A stretch of 64,000 nucleotides of DNA, taken from contig CM066736.1 of NCBI GenBank assembly GCA_033961575.1, forward strand, positions 82,484,852 to 82,548,851, given 5' to 3'. The number at the start of each line of letters is the position of its first letter. Position 1 is the stretch's first letter. Below are positions 21,640-32,189 of the stretch, piece by piece. A program made the translations under genes and the position numbers. This DNA is from Aselliscus stoliczkanus (taxonomy: Eukaryota; Chordata; Mammalia; Chiroptera; Hipposideridae). Below the pieces are notes generated by a model. The model made no database searches. It had not been told where the DNA came from and saw only the letters and a list, made by a program, of their open reading frames with translations.

Positions 21640-21900
21640 ACTATTTTTATTGAACATCTACTGCATGTCAAGATGAGATAGTTCTGGTACAATGCCAAGC
21701 CTTTTATGTGCATTAACATATTTAAGTTTGACAGAAATCTGACATTGTATGTACTCATATTATTCCAATTTGACAAAGAGGAAATTGAAATTTAGTGAAG
21801 TTAGATGTTGAGCCCAAAGTCACACAGCTGTTAAGTGGTAAAAAAAGGTCTTTGAAAACTTGCAGGCTGACAAAGAAACCCCCAGTCTTAAACACTCTAC
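21640..21900 (-). repeat. MIR-type repeat
   Basis: 'attgaacatctactgcatgtcaa', 'acaaagaggaaattgaaatttagtgaagttag' and 'gtcacacagctgttaagtgg' appear in antisense MIR order. Confidence 0.6.
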
Positions 21901-22418
21901 TTTCCAGCTTGCATTTATGCCCAGCGTCATTTATAAAAGATAAATGTCGTGAGTCTCAGGTTGCGGGTGCATTACTAAATTACTAAGGCACTAATGGTGT
22001 GAGAATTCATCTCTCCCCTTTTATCAGGAGACTTCACCCAAGGTCTGTACTCACCTTTTGGCACCATCCTTTTCTCCCCAACCAGCACTAGCTTCTTTAT
22101 CCTACTCTGAGCGCACTGAGAGCTTCATATGAATCCAGTCATGAACGTTGTTGATAATATCACTGTCATCAGCTCGTTGGAATTTAACAGAGAATCTCTT
22201 TAATTCACATCAGACACGCACTTCCTGATTCACCACAGTTTACAGTTGTGATTTTTGCTTACCCCTTGTTAGAAGGGTGTTATTATTATCAGTATTTTAC
22301 CAGAAAAGTTTTGGCAGAGAAATGAAGTCACTTGCAAGGCTTGACACTTGAAGACACCAACTTTTAGGTTCAAAGAAAAGTATAGTTTCATTCAGAAACT
22401 ATCTGCATGAGAAAGACT
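21901..22418. other. Unassigned sequence
   Basis: A possible MIR trace at 22265-22370 ('aagggtgttattattatcagtattttaccag') is too weak to annotate separately. Confidence 0.35.
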
Positions 22419-22433
22419 CTCTTTTCACCTTCT

Positions 22434-22539
22434 TTTTTTTTTTTTTTGAGGGCAGTATCACTGGCCCTCATATGTGGGACCGAACCGGGGCCGCTGGCTT
22501 CCTAGGCCAGCGCTTAACCACCGCACCACTCGGCCAGCC
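22434..22539 (-). mobile_element. Short-form tRNA-headed SINE
   Basis: Poly(T) then 'gagggcagtatcactggccc' through 'accactcggccagccc', flanked by tcttttcaccttct at 22420-22433 and 22540-22554. Intact B-box-like segment. The A tail joins at the same site as in the other short copies. Confidence 0.92.
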
Positions 22540-22917
22540 CTCTTTTCACCTTCTAATCATGAACCATGTTGGTGCCATATTACTTCAGAAGTATAATGGT
22601 CTTTCAATAGAGCTCAATAGCTTCTGTGTCACAAGGTGGGGGCCAATCTGGTACATCCAAGTAAATCCCAAACCTCCTCATGACCCCACATTCTGGGCTT
22701 TTCCCTGCCTGCCTCATTTCCCTCTCTACTTCTTTCTTTCTTCCTCCCTCCACCCCTCCCTGAGTTGCTCTGATGTAATTCACATTCCAGCCGTTGCTGA
22801 AATGAGCAAGTATAATATTTCAGGGAAGGGCATGCATTTCAGGATTCAGATGAGTCCGGATTTGACTCCCAGTTTGGCTGAGCAGTAGTGATGGACACTC
22901 GTGTCTGATCCTCTAAA
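22540..22917. other. Unassigned sequence
   Basis: It contains a polypyrimidine stretch (about 22715-22760, cttcctccctcc type). No family assigned. Confidence 0.4.
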
Positions 22918-23125
22918 ACAGTGAGTCTCAAAGTATGTAGTCCCTGACCCAGCAGTATTAGCATCACCTGAGAACCTGTTAGACATGCAAATACAGAGGC
23001 CCCACCCCAACCTACTGAACTGCTTAGAAATGAAAATACTGGGCCCCATCCCAGGCCTCAGAATCTTTGGGGTATAGAGCCCACTAATCCAGAGTTTAGC
23101 AAGCCCTCCAGGTGTATGTGATAAA
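22918..23125 (+). repeat. MER5A-like hAT-Charlie DNA element
   Basis: 'cagtgagtctcaaagtatgtagtccctgacccagcagtattagcatcacctgagaacctgttagacatgcaaat' and 'aacaagccctccaggtgtatgtga'-type sequence match MER5A in order. A middle segment ('agaaatgaaaatactgggccccatcccaggcct') looks like a repeat of the preceding 'agacatgcaaatacagaggccccaccccaacct', so there is an internal partial duplication. Confidence 0.85.
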
Positions 23126-23869
23126 TACTAAAGTGTAAGAATTATGACCCTAAACAACTTTATGTTCATCAAGTAACAGTTTCTTTGAGGATTAAATTGG
23201 ATAATGCAAATGAAGTTCATGCAAAGTGTCTGGTCCCATAACAGATGTTTTAAATATGGTAGTTTTTTAGCAGTTGTTGGAAGAGAACAGTAATAATGGA
23301 GATACTATGATAGTAAATGCACAGCCCATAGGGCTCTGTTGGAGCTCTTTGTATATCGCGCAAGTGTTAGCTCTCTTCCTTAAGCCCCCAAACCCACCTC
23401 GCACATTTATTGCCCCAACACAGATGTCCAGAGACCAATGAAGAGCTAAAATTTCCTCCCTAAGGTCTTTTCTTGCTGGTTCCTCAGCCCCACAAGGCTA
23501 CCAGATTTTAGTGGCTAAGTCAAGACTCACAATCATCTCCTAGTTATTTTGATTTGGCAAAACATAATCATTAAGCAAGGAAAATATGACTAGAACCCAG
23601 TGCAAAGAGCTTTGTCAGCGATCCCACATCAGAAAAGAAAACATAGAACTTATCTGAGGCAGGCAACATATTTCTATGGCATTTACTAATAGATGGCTTC
23701 CCAGAGGAGGGCAGGGAAAAACAGTGAAACCAGGGAATGTATGGGATTTGAGGAGCATCGATCATTGGACAAAATTGCGTGGATAAAACATGTACAATCT
23801 ACATTTTAAAATATAAATATTAAAACTACTCAAGTCCCTTTATGATTTGGTGATCTTTAGAAGATTTTC
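23126..23869. other. Unassigned sequence
   Basis: Possible MIR trace at 23165-23290 ('gaggattaaattggataatgcaaatgaagttc'). The rest is unrecognised. Confidence 0.35.
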
Positions 23870-23906
23870 ATAATCTGTATCTCATTGGGCTCTCACAAAG
23901 GTCCGG

Positions 23907-23960
<54 letters not shown>

Positions 23961-24060
23961 TGCATGAATACTTTTTGGAAAATAATTAGAGAGGGGTCAT
24001 GTAATTCAACCAGGACTACACAGCAGGTGATAAGGCCAAGGCTGAATCTCAGACACATCC
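23870..24060 (-). repeat. MIR split by a (TA)n array
   Basis: 'tctcattgggctctcacaaagg' at the left and 'gaggggtcatgtaattcaaccaggactacacagcagg' at the right fit one antisense MIR with the TA array between. Confidence 0.5.
23909..23959. repeat. (TA)n microsatellite
   Basis: About 25 uninterrupted TA units, which suggests recent expansion. Confidence 0.98.
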
Positions 24061-24279
24061 ATATGTTCTGCTTGGAGTACCCTCCCCAATCATCTCCTCA
24101 CCCGCCCTATTTCTACTTTGATTAGATCCTTTGGGGTGAAACTTAAAATTCCAATTTCTCCTCAGTTCCCCCCTTAGTATTTTTAGCCCAAGGAGTCTTT
24201 GTTTCCTCTGAATGTACAGAGGTTTCATATCCTCTCTTTGTATATTTATTATTCCACTCCTGCAGCACATATTTGTGGA

Positions 24280-25060
24280 ATGCTAAGTACGCATCAAGTT
24301 TGCCTAGGCACTGTGAGTTGACAGGCAGTGTGAGTTGACAACGTGGTATAAGATATAGACATTAAATATGTAATGTACAATAAATTACATGCAGTATGCA
24401 TGATGGCAGTACATAGTACATGCTATGAAAGACAAAACAACATGCTAGGAAGGGGAGTTATAGAGATGCACTTCTAACTTGGAGCCAGGGAGCTCTCCCT
24501 GGAGAAAGAGCATTCTTGCTGATATCTGAAGGGCATGCAGCAGCCACCCATGTAGCAACTGGTGGCAAAAGCATAATAGCACTTTGAATGTCCTGAGGTG
24601 CATGGAAAGAACCCAAAGAAGGTTGGTGGGGCTGGGGAATAGTGATTAAGAGTGACAGGTAAGCCAGTGGTTGATAGGGAGCATTATGGGCTGCCATGCG
24701 GTATCACTACAGATTCTTAAGCAGAAGGGAGACATAATCTGATCTGTGTTTTAAGAAAGTCACATGGGCTAGGGTGTGGAGAATGGATTGGAAGGAGCGA
24801 GAATGCTATTGGGAATACCAGCTGAGAGGTTATTGAAGGAGGTACAGGCAAGAAGCTTAAGTTGGGATGGGGGGTAGTAAGAGGAGAACAGATGACTTTG
24901 AGGAATATTTTGGAGGTCAAATAGACAGCACTCGGTGATGGATTTGCTATGAGCAGGGATGAGAGGGAGAGATAAAAAATAACCATGGCATTTGACCCTG
25001 AACGAGTGGATGGATAGATAAAGGTGCCGTACATTCAGATGGAGGAAACTTGGGGAGGAA
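24280..25060 (-). repeat. L2 LINE, long antisense fragment
   Basis: Typical antisense L2: 'agcagaagggagacataatctgatctgtgttttaagaaagtcacatggg', 'gtgtggagaatggattggaagg', 'gaggttattgaaggaggta', 'attttggaggtcaaatagacagcactcggtgatggattt'. One of the clearest L2 copies here. Confidence 0.8.
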
Positions 25061-25149
25061 GGCACTTAACTATCCTTCCCTTGTCGTGCTAATCAGAAAA
25101 TATTTTCCATTTCATTTATATAGACATACACTGTATATACTTATAATGT

Positions 25150-25300
25150 CTTAGAGGGCTGAGTCTGGATGGGTTTTGTCCCTTATCTATCCACCAAAAT
25201 GCCAAGTATAGTCCCTGACTATAGTAGGAGTTCAAAGAATATGGATCAATGGGTGGGTTGGTTGAATAAAACTAAATAATATTCAGCCTAATGCCTGGAA
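25150..25300 (+). repeat. L2 3' end fragment
   Basis: 'ccaagtatagtccctgactatagtaggagttcaaagaa' resembles the L2 terminus ('cctggcacatagtaggcgctcaataaat'). Confidence 0.5.
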
Positions 25301-26114
25301 AATGGTAAATTCTTGGTAAATGTTAACTGTTGTGATTGCACCGTAACAATGCCTTTTGCAAACTGACCCTGTGTCTCCCAAAAGCTTCCAGAAAGATTAT
25401 ACGCAAGACAGTTTAGTGTATAACCAAATCTCCAGGTCCTGACACATTTACAGTTTAACAAAACACTGAGGCTCCTAATTAAAAAATAATAAGCCTGTCT
25501 ATTACAGAGACACAAGCATGATGGGGCAGTGACATGTGCTACAGCTGTTACCCTACTTTGGAAGCTTTGTCCTCAGAGCTTTCAATTAAAAGCAGCCCTA
25601 GACTCACTCCTCACTCCATATGCAGATCCTGAAAGCCTTTTCTTCTATCTTTGTAAAATGTTACATGTAAGACAGAATGGAGAGGAGTGTATGTGAGACA
25701 CACACATGCACACACACACACACATCATATTGAGTAGGTAGGAGTTTATAACCCTTCATTTCCGTCTCCTCATCCACCTTGGCCCTTGATTTGCTGTTTG
25801 ACCTTGAACAACTTACCTGACATTTTTGCACTTCTCTGTGTGTAATTTAAAAACCAGCAGTACAAAAGCTGGTTTCAACCTGCCTGGCTGAGATTGGGTT
25901 TAGAATAGTTAACACTATTCCCAAACACTTCCAAAATATCATGCTGAATATAGTTCTCATATTTGTGCTAATAATTGAACATATTCAGTGCCACGGTAAG
26001 TTAGTAAATTTAATTTTATCACATTACCAAACACTTGCAAATGTACTAACAGGGACTATTCTACTTTCAAAAATGCAAGAAGCAAACTCTATAATGTAGG
26101 GTTATGGTTATTCA
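25301..26114. other. Unassigned sequence with a (CA)n tract
   Basis: (CA)n at about 25697-25723. No other feature recognised. Confidence 0.4.
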
Positions 26115-26126
26115 GGAAAGTATTTT

Positions 26127-26627
26127 TTATTAAAGTTTATTGGGGTGATAGTGGTCAACAAAACTATATAGGTTTCAAGTGTACATTTCTGAACTAAATC
26201 ATCTATATATTGTATTGTGTGTTCACCACCTAGAGTCAGTTCTCCTTCTATCACCATGTATTTGACCTCCCCACCTTACCGTCTCTGATAACCACTGAAC
26301 TATTGTCTGTGTCTATAAGTTTTTGGTTTTTATTTGCTTGTCTTATTTCTTTGTTGCTTTTAGTTTTATATTCGACATATGAGCGTCATCATATGGTTCT
26401 TGACTTTTTTGTTTGACATTTATCCCTTAGCATAATGATCTCAAGCTCCATCCATGTTGTCACAGATGGCACTATTTCATCTTTTCTGATGGCAGAATAG
26501 TATTCCATTGTATGTGTATATACCACATCTTCTTATCAAAGGACACTTGGTTCTTTCCAGGTCTTGGCCACCATAAATAATGCTGCAACGAACATCAGAG
26601 AACAAATATCTTCACAGATAAATACCT
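26127..26627 (-). mobile_element. 5'-truncated L1 LINE
   Basis: Antisense L1 3' end. The tail is reduced to 'tattaaag', followed by the bat-type 3' UTR ('tttattggggtgat', 'gtttcaagtgtacatttctg') and the ORF2 C-terminal and 3' UTR block ('attccattgtatgtgtatataccac'). A 12-bp duplication, ggaaagtatttt, lies at 26115-26126 and 26628-26639. About 500 bp survive from a roughly 6-kb parent; the truncation is standard for target-primed reverse transcription. Confidence 0.92.
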
Positions 26628-26859
26628 GGAAAGTATTTTAATTATAACTTTCTATAACTTGGGCAGTCCTGTAGATGAGGCTAAATAGATCAACGTGACA
26701 TCATTTGAGAGTTTCTGGGATGTATACCTTGGAGAGCACTCTTTCCCACAATCTGTCACACCATCTTAAAGTCTACCCTTGGCAATGTGAGGTTGCGTCA
26801 TGGAAAAACTGTGTACCATCTACTTCTTCCATTAGCAAACATTACACAGAAATGTAGTT

Positions 26860-27010
26860 CCTTGTTTCCGTGACTGTCTCAGTAGTGTAACTATCATGAG
26901 GTCAAGAACAGTATCTGAGTTTCTCTCTATCCTATCTCCAGCAACCAATTAAATACCTGGCATATTGTAGGCCATCGATAAAACATTGTTCAATGAATGA
27001 GTTGATTCAT
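26860..27010 (+). repeat. L2 3' end fragment
   Basis: 'atgaggtcaagaacagtatctgagtttctctct', 'tctccagcaacc' and 'aatacctggcatattgtaggccatcgataaaacattgttcaatgaatga' match the L2 terminus. Confidence 0.7.
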
Positions 27011-27014
27011 GAGT

Positions 27015-27110
27015 AAATATGGCAGGTAGAGTTGGACAGATGTGAGTTCAAATCCCAACTCTCTGACCTACTAGTCATGTGACTGTGACCAAGTTTCTTA
27101 TTCTACCTGG
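27015..27110 (+). repeat. MIR fragment
   Basis: 'gatgtgagttcaaatcccaactctctgacctactagtcatgtgactgtgaccaagttt' is the MIR 5'-middle region in sense. Confidence 0.75.
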
Positions 27111-27125
27111 AAAGAACTATTTGCA

Positions 27126-27190
27126 TTTTTTTTGAAATATTTGCAATATTTCAATATTTTTTTGAAATATTTGCAATATTTCAATATTTT
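27126..27190 (+). repeat. Perfect 30-bp tandem duplication
   Basis: 'tttgaaatatttgcaatatt' repeats at 27131 and 27161 with no mismatch across the 30-bp unit, so the event is recent. Confidence 0.9.
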
Positions 27191-27324
27191 CTCAAAGGTA
27201 TTAAGAATCAAGTAAGGAAATATTTATAGAATACTTGCTTAATGATAAGCATACAATAGGCAGGCAGGAAATTCAGGCTTGCTTCTACCCATACTGCTGA
27301 TTTTGGTTCAGTCAGATCTAATTC

Positions 27325-27455
27325 AACATACATGCCAATCCCTGACAGGCTCATGGAGAGAGACAAAAACAAAGCAAACAAGCAAACAAACAAACAAACA
27401 AAACCACTACAGTCCTTACCTTTATGAAGCTTGAGGAGGTAAAATATAAGCATGA
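27325..27455 (-). repeat. L2 fragment with (CAAA)n
   Basis: 'catgccaatccctgacaggctcatggagagagacaaaaac' then (AAAC)n at about 27378-27402, then 'cagtccttacctttatgaagcttgagg', fits antisense L2 with an expanded internal A-rich tract. Confidence 0.4.
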
Positions 27456-28556
27456 GATTTTTAAATTAGTACTGCCCATAGACCCAGACCATTTCTGCAC
27501 TACCAGTAGGGTTGAATGTACTTAAAACTAATCAAACTCTGAACCTATCATATTTTCACGCAATGTGCAGATCCAATTATCTGCACTAACCAGAATGAGA
27601 GACTAAAAGGCCACATGTACCAGTGTTTGAGTTAAAAAAGCAACGTAAGAGAATGAGAGAATGAGAGATGCTTGGTGCCACCTAGGGGTCCTTTTATCAC
27701 TCATCACATGGAAAACTCAGCATTTAGCCATATACCTAGGAGGGATTAGAGCAGGGAAGAAGTCCACTGAGAGAAAGGAGTGCAGTCACAGGTCACAGGT
27801 ATGCTGCAGCCATTCCCACCAGCCCTTTGAAAGATCTACCCACAGCAACTGTGACCAAGTCCAATGTTCTGGGTGCCAGTGGAATTTGGCAAACCTAGTT
27901 GAAGATTTTCCCTCCATAGGGTAGAGAAAAGGGTATTGGGGGAAGGGAGAGAGAGAGACCCAAGAAGCTTTAGGGTGCACCCCAAAGACGAGTATTTATT
28001 ATCACTGGGGAACAGCAAGTTTGGCCGATAGAAGAGAGGGCCACAAAATTTCTAGAACAGAAACATGGAGATTGTGTAGGAACACCCAACAGTGCATTCT
28101 CCTGAGATGGCTCAAGTAGCTTTCATGTTTCAGTTGGATCTTGAAGAGTCTGTTAGAATTTTCTGAGGTATAGACACCTGGCAAGTGGCACGTGGTAGGC
28201 ACAGAAGCACAAAGGAAATAATGGACAATTCCTAGCAGAGGACACATGGTTACTGAAGGTAGAACAGGATATACTGTACATCACAAAGGAGTTGGGGTGA
28301 ACTGGAGCCCATAAGTACTGGGCAGCCATTGAAGGGATATGACTTGCTCACAGTTTAGAGAAATCCTTCCAGTGTGTGTTTTTAGAAAAACCCATGGATG
28401 ACTTTTGCAAACAGTATAGAGTCAAGTGCTTGGCTTTATCTTTGAGACTGAAGTTATCTTTAAGTAAGCAGCGCCCTCCCACCTTGGCCCTAGTTCTGGG
28501 GTTGTTTGCAGGATGTGCAGGGGTTCTAAAAGAGGTGTCGCACCAGATAGCTAAAT
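27456..28556. other. Mostly unassigned; possible L2 at 28180-28380
   Basis: 'ggcagccattgaagggatatgac' (about 28321) resembles the antisense L2 block. Otherwise no family is recognised. A sequence 'gaatgagagaatgagagatg' at 27650 is a tiny tandem repeat. Confidence 0.35.
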
Positions 28557-29022
28557 TCAGAGAGCCCAGTTCCTCATGGATAGCTCTTCAAGGCCATCTT
28601 CCCTAGAAATGCTGAGGTCACTATTCTTTCCTGAGGCGCTCCGCATGAGCTGGGCTAAAAGCACCTTGTGTGACTGAACCTGCTGAGAAGATGTGCCCTG
28701 TTCATATAGGCCCCAGTGCAGCGATTGGTTATCCTCTGAAGGACAGTGCTGCAGGTGGGAGTTGCGAGTCTCCAAGAGCTTCTGTGAATGAACCTTTAGA
28801 ATCTGACTCATTGTCTTAACCTGGTCCTCCGAGCAAAGTCACAAAGTACAGAATGTTCTCCAGCCTCTCAAGGGGAAGCCGTGGGATGGTGAAAGAGCGA
28901 TGAAAATTATTACAAGGAAGAATCCACTTGCTTAGGCTTTCAGAGAAAATTGAGTCCTTGAAATGTGTGTTTATCTCCTCTTTCTGCTTTGCTTCTGGTC
29001 TGCTGCTACAGAAAGGAGCCAT
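28557..29022 (-). other. Adjacent unrecognised open frames
   Basis: Two minus-strand frames lie end to end, 29022-28816 (68 aa) and 28811-28557 (84 aa), in different frames, separated by TAA. The composition is mixed, with no transmembrane or repeat pattern and no known domain (for example 'HSQKLLETRNSHLQHCPSED'). They could be chance, a decayed exon or a retrocopy. I see no poly(A) tail or target duplication that would mark a processed pseudogene. Confidence 0.25.
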
Positions 29023-29154
29023 TTAAACAAGTGCTATGTAACTAAATAACAAAAATAGGGGTATGGAAAGCACAGACAAAAAGTAGGGTAGGTCAGAAGA
29101 ACTAGGGAGAAAGGGAGGGAAGAAGGAGAGGAGTCTAAAGAGATCAGGGAGTAA

Positions 29155-29345
29155 CATGTATACAGCATTGAGCACTTCATAAAGTGTTATTATAGGCATT
29201 ATTTCTCTTGATCTTCACCTGCTTACAAGATGGAAAATTTTACAGTCAGGAAACCAAGGCCCAAAGCCCAAAGAAGTTAAGTACTTAGCCACGATTTCAC
29301 AGTTATTAAGTGGCAGATTCAGGATTTAAATCCAGGTCACTCTTC
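29155..29345 (-). repeat. MIR SINE
   Basis: Antisense MIR: 'gagcacttcataaagtgttat', 'acagtcaggaaaccaaggcccaaagccc', 'gttaagtacttagccacgatttcacagttattaagtggcag', 'atttaaatccaggtcac'. Confidence 0.8.
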
Positions 29346-29530
29346 ATTCACCTAATATGTGTCTGGCACTGTGTCCTCTACTGAATATAAAAAGATAAAA
29401 ATGACAGTTCCTGCTCAGTAAGAATTCTCAGGCAGCTGGGGAAGCAGAGAAGAAAGCAGGTCATAACTATGCAATAAGCACTAATGTCACAGTGCCTAGT
29501 AAATACTAGCTACTCAACAAACATATGCAA
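29346..29530 (-). repeat. L2 fragment
   Basis: 'ctggcactgtgtcctctactgaatataaaaagataaaaatgacagttcctgctcagtaagaattctcagg' is antisense L2 3' end. Confidence 0.6.
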
Positions 29531-29960
29531 ATTGCAAATAAGTGAAGAATTAATGAAAACATAAGGTCCTATGGGAGGCCAAATGAAGGTGTGATTTGCT
29601 GCAGTCTTCTGTTATTTTTCCTCATAAAATTCTAACTCCGAGCACTCCCCAACCCCACTGCCACACACGTACTTCTTTCCCTTGTCCCAAGGTCTGGTCT
29701 GATTCTAACTTGCCCTCAATACCTGGCATGTGAATCATTAGGAGGAACCCTGGTCTCCTCCCCACCCTGTGGGTCCAAAGGGGCTCAAATGTGCGTGTGG
29801 CACCAGTGTAACCCAACTCCCCCCAACATACAGCCTCAGCTGGTCCACATCAGGATGATAACCCCGAATTGTTCCCTGCCTGCCTGGTCATTCTGCTTCA
29901 CAGCTCTGACACTCACCAAGTCCCCCAGGGATGACCGGGGGGGCTGAGGTCTGCTGCTTT
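29531..29960. other. Unassigned, locally C-rich sequence
   Basis: The C-rich patch 29635-29960 has few CpGs, so it is not a CpG island. No family or exon recognised. Confidence 0.4.
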
Positions 29961-29964
29961 GTTA

Positions 29965-30205
29965 TAGCACAGAAGTTAACGAGACTGGAATCTCAACTCT
30001 GCCGCCTCTATCTCATAAACCTTGGGCAAGTTACTTAAACTTTCTGTATCTCGGTTTTAGCATCTGTAAAATGCAGATATAATAGTACCTACAGGTTCAC
30101 TGCCAAGCTGCTGAGAGGAATAGATGAGGCAATTTATATAAAGCTCTTAGCACCACTGCCTGGATCATAGTGAGATTTCAGTAAATATAGCTATTATGGC
30201 TACTT
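29965..30205 (+). repeat. MIR SINE, near full length
   Basis: Sense MIR from 'gttatagcacagaagttaacgagactggaatctcaactctgccgc' through 'cttgggcaagttacttaaactttctgtatctcggttttagcatctgtaaaatgcagatataatagtacc' to 'cactgcctggatcatagtgagatttcagtaaatatagctatta'. The best-preserved MIR in the window. Confidence 0.88.
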
Positions 30206-30530
30206 TTATCTGGAGTCATACTCTCAACCGTTACTGCTAAACTGAAAGACTAACCTAATTTGAGGTGCATTTCTTGCCTTTCCTGGAGATAGTGCTGGGG
30301 TCATGGTGATCTCCCCTTTTTAGTTTGAGAGAATTCATTCTGGTCACTCTCGTGCCCAACAATTAGATCTTCACGTTTTGGGGTTTTTTTCATATTTCCC
30401 CTGTAGACCTATCTTGAAATTTCAGAATTCCTAATGCATCGGTAAGTTAGTGCCTCCAAAATTTCCTGACAAATAAAATAGAAATGGCCTACCACCTGTC
30501 TAAAGCCAAAGTGGTGACCTTCCCTGCTTT

Positions 30531-30639
30531 TTTTTTTTTTTTTTTGAGGGCAGTGTCTCTGACCCTCATATGTGGGACCCGAACCGGGGCCGCTGGCTTC
30601 CCAAGCCAGCACTTAACCATGGCGCCACCCAGCCGGCCC
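30531..30639 (-). mobile_element. Short-form tRNA-headed SINE
   Basis: Poly(T), 'gagggcagtgtctctgaccc', then the head ending 'ccacccagccggcccc'. Flanks share only a weak candidate duplication (tccctgctttt versus cctcttgctttt). The A-tail junction is identical to the other short copies. Confidence 0.9.
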
Positions 30640-30779
30640 CTCTTGCTTTTAAATTTTAAAGTCCCCTTTCTTCTTCAAAAGTTCGTAAAAGAGAAAATTC
30701 TTTCTTTTTCACAGTAGACAAAGTTCTCTAATCCTGGATTGTCTGAAAATATACATCTCACCAAATTTTCATATGTAGT

Positions 30780-30965
30780 ACATGTACAGGAATGAGTGAT
30801 AAAAGATTTAAAATACTTGGGATATTACCTTTATCATTTATTAGAGTTTTATATATAGTTTGTCTCTTTCTGGACTTTTTGGTCTATCCGGTTGTTATAT
30901 CCATTTATTCATATGCTGATAGCATGTTTTAATTCTAGAGCCTGTATAATATGTTCTATCATCTG
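30780..30965 (-). mobile_element. L1 ORF2 fragment, inverted part
   Basis: 'ccatttattcatatgctgatagcatgttttaattctagagcctgtataat' resembles the antisense L1 ORF2 block that normally lies just 5' of the segment following it here. Very diverged. Confidence 0.4.
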
Positions 30966-31290
30966 TTAGGTTACTGAATGGACTTTGGGATAAATGGTAT
31001 TGAGACCACCAGAGAGCCATTTGAATAAAGATGAAAATAAATTCAGTTCTCACACCACACAGAAAACATCCAAGTGGGCTACACGTATCTAAATGTAAAA
31101 CAATGATATAATACAGGTATTAGAAGAAAGCATGAGTGAATAATCTATAACTTATAACCAGGTTTTAGGGAAAAGTTTTCTAAAAATGACTCAAAATATG
31201 GATGTAATAGGTTTGTAATTTAACAAAAAGGCAAAAAATAAATCATGTATGATTTTTTTTAAAAAAAGAAAAGATTTAAAAAAGAGATCC
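30966..31290 (+). mobile_element. L1 ORF2 fragment, sense part
   Basis: 'gataaatggtattgagaccaccagagagccatttgaataaagatgaaaataaattcagttctcac...' and 'tattagaagaaagcatgagtgaa' follow the sense ORF2 consensus ('aaatggtgctgggataactgg... tagaagaaaac'). Confidence 0.5.
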
Positions 31291-31439
31291 CAGCTCTCAC
31301 AGTCCATGGGAAGAAACATAGATACTTTCTCTGTGGTATAATTGCAATTGAAACATTTGCTAGTTTGTATTGTGTTCACAATAAGATGTCTCAGTATTTA
31401 TTATAGAAAAAGACCAAATTAATACATTAAACACGTAGA

Positions 31440-31680
31440 AAAGTGGTTTAAATCACTGGTTTTGTTGTCAGGTGGATCTGGGTTTAAATATCTGTTCTAA
31501 ACCTAACAAGGCATTACTTTGGGCAAATAGCCTTTTAATCCTCAGGGGTTTTGTTTTTGTTTTTTAATATTTAATATGGAATAAAATTATTTTGAGGATT
31601 ACATGAGATACTATGTATAAAGGATTTAGGACAACTCAATAAGAGCTAGAAATATAGCCGTCATAATTATGAACTCATAA
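31440..31680 (+). repeat. MIR SINE
   Basis: 'ggatctgggtttaaatatctgttc', 'tactttgggcaaatagccttttaatcctcagg', 'attttgaggattacatgagatactatgtataaagg' in MIR order, with a T-rich insertion in the middle. Confidence 0.65.
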
Positions 31681-32189
31681 ATATAACCTTTAAGCAACAA
31701 ATCACATTAAAAAGTTATAACAGAGTTATAAGTGCTATCTCCCAGGAAGAGGTTCAGACATAAATGTTTCATGTTCCTTTTGAATGCTTGTCAGGACTAG
31801 GGCAAGAAGCTCCTTCACTGTACAAGTGAGGCAGAAGAATGTGATTCCCAGAGGTCCCAAAGACAGAAATGATGGCAAATATTAGTCAAATTGCCACTTT
31901 AACTAGGGGACACCTCAAAAGACAAGAAATACAGCTGGCAAAACATTGCTACTGTACTAATTCGCTCTCTGTCTATCAGCCATGGCTACACATTTTCCTA
32001 GTCCCTTGGGCTAGACATGGGTTTTACAAGAAATCTCCTTTTGGTTTTCTCATAAAACAGAACCTGTCCCTATCAGGGATAATCCACTTTATCACTTCTG
32101 GAAATGCTCTGGATTATATACGCAGATTGAGAGTACATTCCTAGAAACGTAGGCTCTCAGAATATAAAATAAAATCTAATTGTGCTCAG
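31681..32189. other. Unassigned sequence
   Basis: An open plus-strand frame at 31869-32144 has no recognised domain. No repeat family identified. Confidence 0.35.
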
